A stretch of DNA of 64,000 nucleotides. It comes from Halopiger xanaduensis SH-6 (GTDB lineage Archaea; Halobacteriota; Halobacteria; Halobacteriales; Natrialbaceae). The notes beneath the pieces were generated by a model, which saw only the letters and a program-made list of their open reading frames with translations, was not told the DNA's origin and did not search any database. Made by a program: the position numbers and the translations under genes. This document shows, in pieces, positions 60,851 through 64,000 of this stretch. The stretch spans positions 3,050,270 to 3,114,269 of the forward strand of contig NC_015666.1 in the NCBI RefSeq assembly GCF_000217715.1, written 5' to 3'. The first letter of the stretch is position 1; each line of letters begins with the position of its first letter.

Positions 60851-61567
60851 ACCTGACCCGTTGTGAGCGATCGTCTTAGTATTTCTGACAGTGGTTTCGC
60901 GGCGGCAGTAGCGGCGAGCGCCCGACAAGCGGCCAACGGGTTGGCGACGGGCATCGTTCGCCGCTCGTACAACGACTCGTCTCGTTGCTTCACCTGTATC
61001 CGTGCATACTGGATAGGATTCTCTACTAAAGAACTACGTTCCGTCTACCAGAGAGCGTGCTCAACGCACGGCCGTGCCAGTTGACGTCGCGTTTTACCCT
61101 ACTACATTACATGGGTACGCGTGTAATATTACCTGCGAGGACGAGCTACTCCGTCTCGATCACGATGCTACTGACCCACATATCGTGTGAAATAACTCCC
61201 GCTATGCGATGCAATGAAGAATATGATTCTCTTATTCAGAACAAGATCTAATTATTAGTTCGGTAACTCTCCCCCGTATCCTCAATCGGCGGACGGACGA
61301 TGCGCCGACGCGGGTCGCCGATCGCGCAACCCTCGACCGAGTTGTTGACGACGCCCCACCGAAATCGGCGTTCGAACTCTAACTATCGTTCTACCGGGTT
61401 CCGCCGACGATTCCGAGAGGATACCGTCCATTTTACTGGAAAAGTAACCGATTGCTAGATAATCGCCGGTCAATCTCGAGTAATACGCCTCTTTTCGCGG
61501 CAGTCCGTTTTTATTGAAACAGTAATTTTATTAGGGTTGGGAGGCAGTACATCAGTATCAATAAACG
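60851..61567. other. Long AT-rich intergenic region before the permease gene
   Basis: 717 bases, no convincing gene. It includes the ATTACA-N10-TGTAAT inverted repeat at 61106-61127, the palindrome GTAATATTAC at 61123-61132, and a TTTTATTA box at 61526-61533 about 35-42 bases before the permease ATG, preceded by AT-rich DNA. Probably a regulatory region for the divergent GH3 and permease genes. Confidence 0.5.
61106..61132. promoter_or_regulatory. Inverted repeat ATTACA-N10-TGTAAT with nested palindrome
   Basis: ATTACA (61106-61111) and TGTAAT (61122-61127) form an inverted repeat. The right arm also begins the perfect palindrome GTAATATTAC (61123-61132). A similar TGTAATATTA sequence lies at the solute-binding lipoprotein start (44311), so both may bind the same regulator. 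Confidence 0.4.
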
Positions 61568-63625
61568 ATGACTAATTGGCTCATTAAGCGAGTGGGGCAG
61601 AGCGTGCTGACCGTCGTGGTCGTGTTCCACCTGACGTTCGCGCTGGTGCGGTTGATGCCGGGCAACCCGTTCGAGGCCATGGTCGCCCAGATGTTGTCCG
61701 AGAATCCGAACAACCCGGCTGCGGCGCGGCGGCTCGTCGAGATTTACATCAACATCAATCCCGACGCGCCGATGTACGAGCAGTACCTCGATTACATGTC
61801 GTCGATGCTGCAGGGCGATCTAGGGTACTCGATGTCGCAGCAGGAGTCCGTCAACCAGATCCTCGCCGAGGCGGTACCGTGGACGATCTTCTACATGTCC
61901 ATCGCGATGGTCGTCACGTTCACGACGAGCATCTGCCTGGGTGCGATCATGGCCTACTACGAGGGCTCGAAGTTCGACACGGCGATGACGGTCGTCGCCG
62001 TCGTCGAGAGTTCGACTCCCTACTACGTGGTCGCACTCCTGATGTCGTTCGTCTTCGCGTACCAGCTCGGCTGGTTCCCGACCAACTCCCGGTACCCCGG
62101 CGCTGCCGAGATCGGGCTGAACGGCGAGTTCGTCTTCGGCGCGTTACACCACGCCGCCCTCCCGATCCTCTCGCTGATCGTGACGGGCGCGGCGGCGTCG
62201 CTCAGTATGCGCGGAAACTCGATCAGCGTCCTCGGCGCAGACCACATACGGGTCGCCCGCCTTCGCGGGCTCCCGCCGACCCGGATCGCCCTTCGCTACG
62301 TCATGCGCAACGCAATCCTGCCGCTGTACACCGGACTGCTCTTGCTCCTCGGGTTCATGATCGGCGGCTCGATCATCCTCGAGGACATCTTCCAGTACCG
62401 CGGGATGGGCTGGTACATGTACGAGGGGGTCCAGAACCGCGACTACCCGCTGATGGTCGGCGGCTTCATGGTGATCTGTATCACCGTCGTCATCATGATG
62501 TTCATCGCGGACCTCACGTACAGTCGACTCGACCCGCGCGCGAAGACGGGCGGCGACGACATGGAGGTCTACGGGAGCGCGGCCGGCGTTCCGATCCGGA
62601 CCCAGATCAAGCGGTACATCAAGCGCCTGACGAACAGCAGCGAAAAGCGTGCCGACGGCGGCACGACGACCCACGGCTTCTTCGGCGAGGAGGACGTCAT
62701 CGACGTCGACCGAAAGGACGTCCTCTACCGAAAGTTCGATCGGTCCTTCTACGCGCCCGCGAAGATCGTGCTGAGCGACTGGCGCGGACTCCTCGGCACG
62801 GCGATCCTCGCCGGATTCGTCTTGATCGCGCTCTTCGGCGAACGGTTCGTTCCGAGTCCGACGGCGACGTTCGACCGGTGGGTGTCGCCCCTCGACTTCA
62901 ATCCCGCGCACCCGCTTGGAACGACCAACGGCGGGCAAGACCTGCTCTCGCTGATGGTCCACGGGACTTCGCCCGTGTTGATCATGATCACGGTCGGCGC
63001 GTTCGCGACGGTGACCCTCGGGGTCAGTATCGGCGCGACCGCCGGGTTCCGCGGCGGCAACACCGACCGCCTGCTGATGACGCTCTGTGACATCATCGTT
63101 TCCGTCCCCGGCCTCCCGCTGATCATCGTCATCGCCGCGATCGTCGAACCGCGCCACCCGGCGATGGTCGGGCTCGTCCTCTCCGTCGCAGCCTGGGGAG
63201 GTCTCGGACGCTCGATTCGCTCCGAGGTGCTCAAGGTCAGAAGTCAGGAGTACGTCGAGGCGTCCCGCGCGATGGGGGTCAACACGTTCTCGATCATCCT
63301 GAAGGACATCCTGCCGAACATCTGGCCGTACATCCTCATCAACCTCGCCAACAACGCCCGCAACATCATCTTCTCCTCGGTCGGGCTCTACTTCCTGGGC
63401 TTCCTGCCGCGCAGCACCCGGAATTGGGGCGTCGTCCTCGACGCGGCACAGAGCAATAACGCGCTGTACTCGGTCGGTCAGATCCACTACATCGCCGTCC
63501 CGGCGGTGTTCATCATCGCCCTGTCGATGGGTCTGATCCTCGTCTCGCAGTCGCTCGACCGGATCAGCAATCCGCGGATCCGGGCCCGTCACGCGAAGTC
63601 GGTCGACGAAGAAGAGCCGGTCTGA
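61568..63625 (+). CDS. Fused DppB-DppC type ABC importer permease
   Basis: 685 residues, two permeases in one chain. Residues about 1-330 are DppB-like: an N-terminal helix with LIKRVGQSVLTVVVVFHLTFALVRLMPGNPF and an EAA-type loop HIRVARLRGLPPTRIALRYVMRNAILP. A charged linker (about 331-400) leads to the DppC-like half (about 400-685): LGTTNGGQDLLS and a second EAA loop YVEASRAMGVNTFSIILKDILPN. Each half normally is a separate protein of about 300 residues. No permease gene accompanies the lipoprotein and ATPases at 42-48 kb, so this is their likely channel, forming one heterodimer-like unit. Confidence 0.9.
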   Translation: MTNWLIKRVGQSVLTVVVVFHLTFALVRLMPGNPFEAMVAQMLSENPNNPAAARRLVEIYININPDAPMYEQYLDYMSSMLQGDLGYSMSQQESVNQILAEAVPWTIFYMSIAMVVTFTTSICLGAIMAYYEGSKFDTAMTVVAVVESSTPYYVVALLMSFVFAYQLGWFPTNSRYPGAAEIGLNGEFVFGALHHAALPILSLIVTGAAASLSMRGNSISVLGADHIRVARLRGLPPTRIALRYVMRNAILPLYTGLLLLLGFMIGGSIILEDIFQYRGMGWYMYEGVQNRDYPLMVGGFMVICITVVIMMFIADLTYSRLDPRAKTGGDDMEVYGSAAGVPIRTQIKRYIKRLTNSSEKRADGGTTTHGFFGEEDVIDVDRKDVLYRKFDRSFYAPAKIVLSDWRGLLGTAILAGFVLIALFGERFVPSPTATFDRWVSPLDFNPAHPLGTTNGGQDLLSLMVHGTSPVLIMITVGAFATVTLGVSIGATAGFRGGNTDRLLMTLCDIIVSVPGLPLIIVIAAIVEPRHPAMVGLVLSVAAWGGLGRSIRSEVLKVRSQEYVEASRAMGVNTFSIILKDILPNIWPYILINLANNARNIIFSSVGLYFLGFLPRSTRNWGVVLDAAQSNNALYSVGQIHYIAVPAVFIIALSMGLILVSQSLDRISNPRIRARHAKSVDEEEPV

Positions 63626-63766
63626 GCCGACGGGGCACGTTTCTCGTTCGATTTGAGTCCTCGTTTCGCCGCTTTTCGTAACTACCGGTCGTCTCGAGCA
63701 AGCGGTTAGGGGTTCAGCCAACGGGCGCCGAACGTCGAACTCGAGGCGTCGAAAATCAGCGCTGGA

Positions 63767-64000
63767 TTAGTTCGCCGGGTACGCGTCCGCTTCCGCGAGG
63801 ACGTCCGAATCCTCGAGGGCCCAGTCCTGCAGATACTCCTCTTCTGCGGCGACCAGTTCGGCGAACAGTTCGCGGGCTTCTTCGGTCTGAAGGGTTCGGA
63901 TCTGCTGGTCGATGAGGAAGCCCTGGAAGGCGGCGTCGACGTCGCCGTCTCGGGAGGCTTCGATGACGGTTTCGATGGTGTCGACGTGGCCACGAATGAG
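63767..64000 (-). CDS. C-terminal fragment of a gene cut by the window edge, possibly GH4
   Basis: The last 77 codons of a minus-strand gene, ending in TAA at 63767. The sequence is helical and acidic: IRGHVDTIETVIEASRDGDVD near the start, then FQGFLIDQQIRTL, EARELFAELVAAEEEYL and a short tail. The helix-loop-helix resembles the end of family 4 glycosidases, but similarity is weak by eye. Its place next to the xylan genes fits a glycosidase acting on uronate or galactose residues. Confidence 0.5.
   Translation of the reverse strand, partial: LIRGHVDTIETVIEASRDGDVDAAFQGFLIDQQIRTLQTEEARELFAELVAAEEEYLQDWALEDSDVLAEADAYPAN

Noticed and set aside
61057-61251. 64-codon frame before the permease gene
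   Set aside because: Cys/Ser/Arg-rich and not acidic; overlaps the palindromic repeat and looks like chance.
1-64000. tRNA, rRNA, CRISPR arrays and intact insertion sequences
   Set aside because: None could be recognised; no transposase or integrase frame was found on either strand.

Overview
The window is a high-GC, strongly haloarchaeal stretch. The proteins are very rich in Asp and Glu. Many start codons sit about 25-30 bases downstream of TATA-like boxes, as in leaderless transcripts. Secreted proteins carry twin-arginine (Tat) signals, and there are glycerol-1-phosphate dehydrogenase and a haloarchaeal-type oxidative pentose pathway. Order Natrialbales (Haloterrigena/Natrinema-like) is a reasonable guess but cannot be proven from this piece.

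Region 1 (1-4.0 kb): the 3' part of a nuoCD gene that is not followed by nuoH, then trpB, two small uncharacterised genes, and a small EamA-type membrane protein gene interrupted by an in-frame TGA.

Region 2 (4.0-32.7 kb): two homologous nine-gene modules in inverted orientation. Each encodes a Tat-exported formate dehydrogenase-type molybdo/tungsto enzyme (catalytic subunit, four-cluster ferredoxin subunit, an extra two-helix membrane protein, and a diheme cytochrome b). Divergent to this in each module are an HdrA/MvhD-like iron-sulfur fusion protein and a TorD-type chaperone, followed by three small conserved proteins. Copy A runs 4019-13498 and copy B runs 22583-32677 in reverse. The unique centre between them holds an aldehyde:ferredoxin oxidoreductase homologue that lacks the usual Fe-S ligands, a coupled hypothetical gene, a glycosyltransferase, a membrane-anchored acidic protein, an S9 peptidase with a palindromic insertion, and a two-gene ABC exporter.

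Region 3 (32.8-37.3 kb): a small membrane protein, egsA (archaeal lipid backbone), an SDR oxidoreductase, a MATE transporter and a hypothetical protein. An AT-rich gene desert follows (37.3-38.1 kb).

Region 4 (38.1-64 kb): a xylan and pentose utilisation locus. It holds xacD, xacF, xacE and a xacA homologue (oxidative pentose pathway to 2-oxoglutarate), an Opp/Dpp-type ABC importer (lipoprotein, two ATPases and a fused DppB-DppC permease), GH67 alpha-glucuronidase, a surface GH10, a cytoplasmic GH10, a secreted GH11 with a ricin-type lectin domain, a GH3 glycosidase, a uronate isomerase and an LLM-family oxidoreductase. A partial gene, possibly GH4, runs off the right edge. The genes suggest extracellular xylan cleavage, ABC uptake of oligosaccharides, intracellular trimming (GH67, GH10, GH3), and oxidation of xylose through the Xac route and of glucuronate through UxaC.
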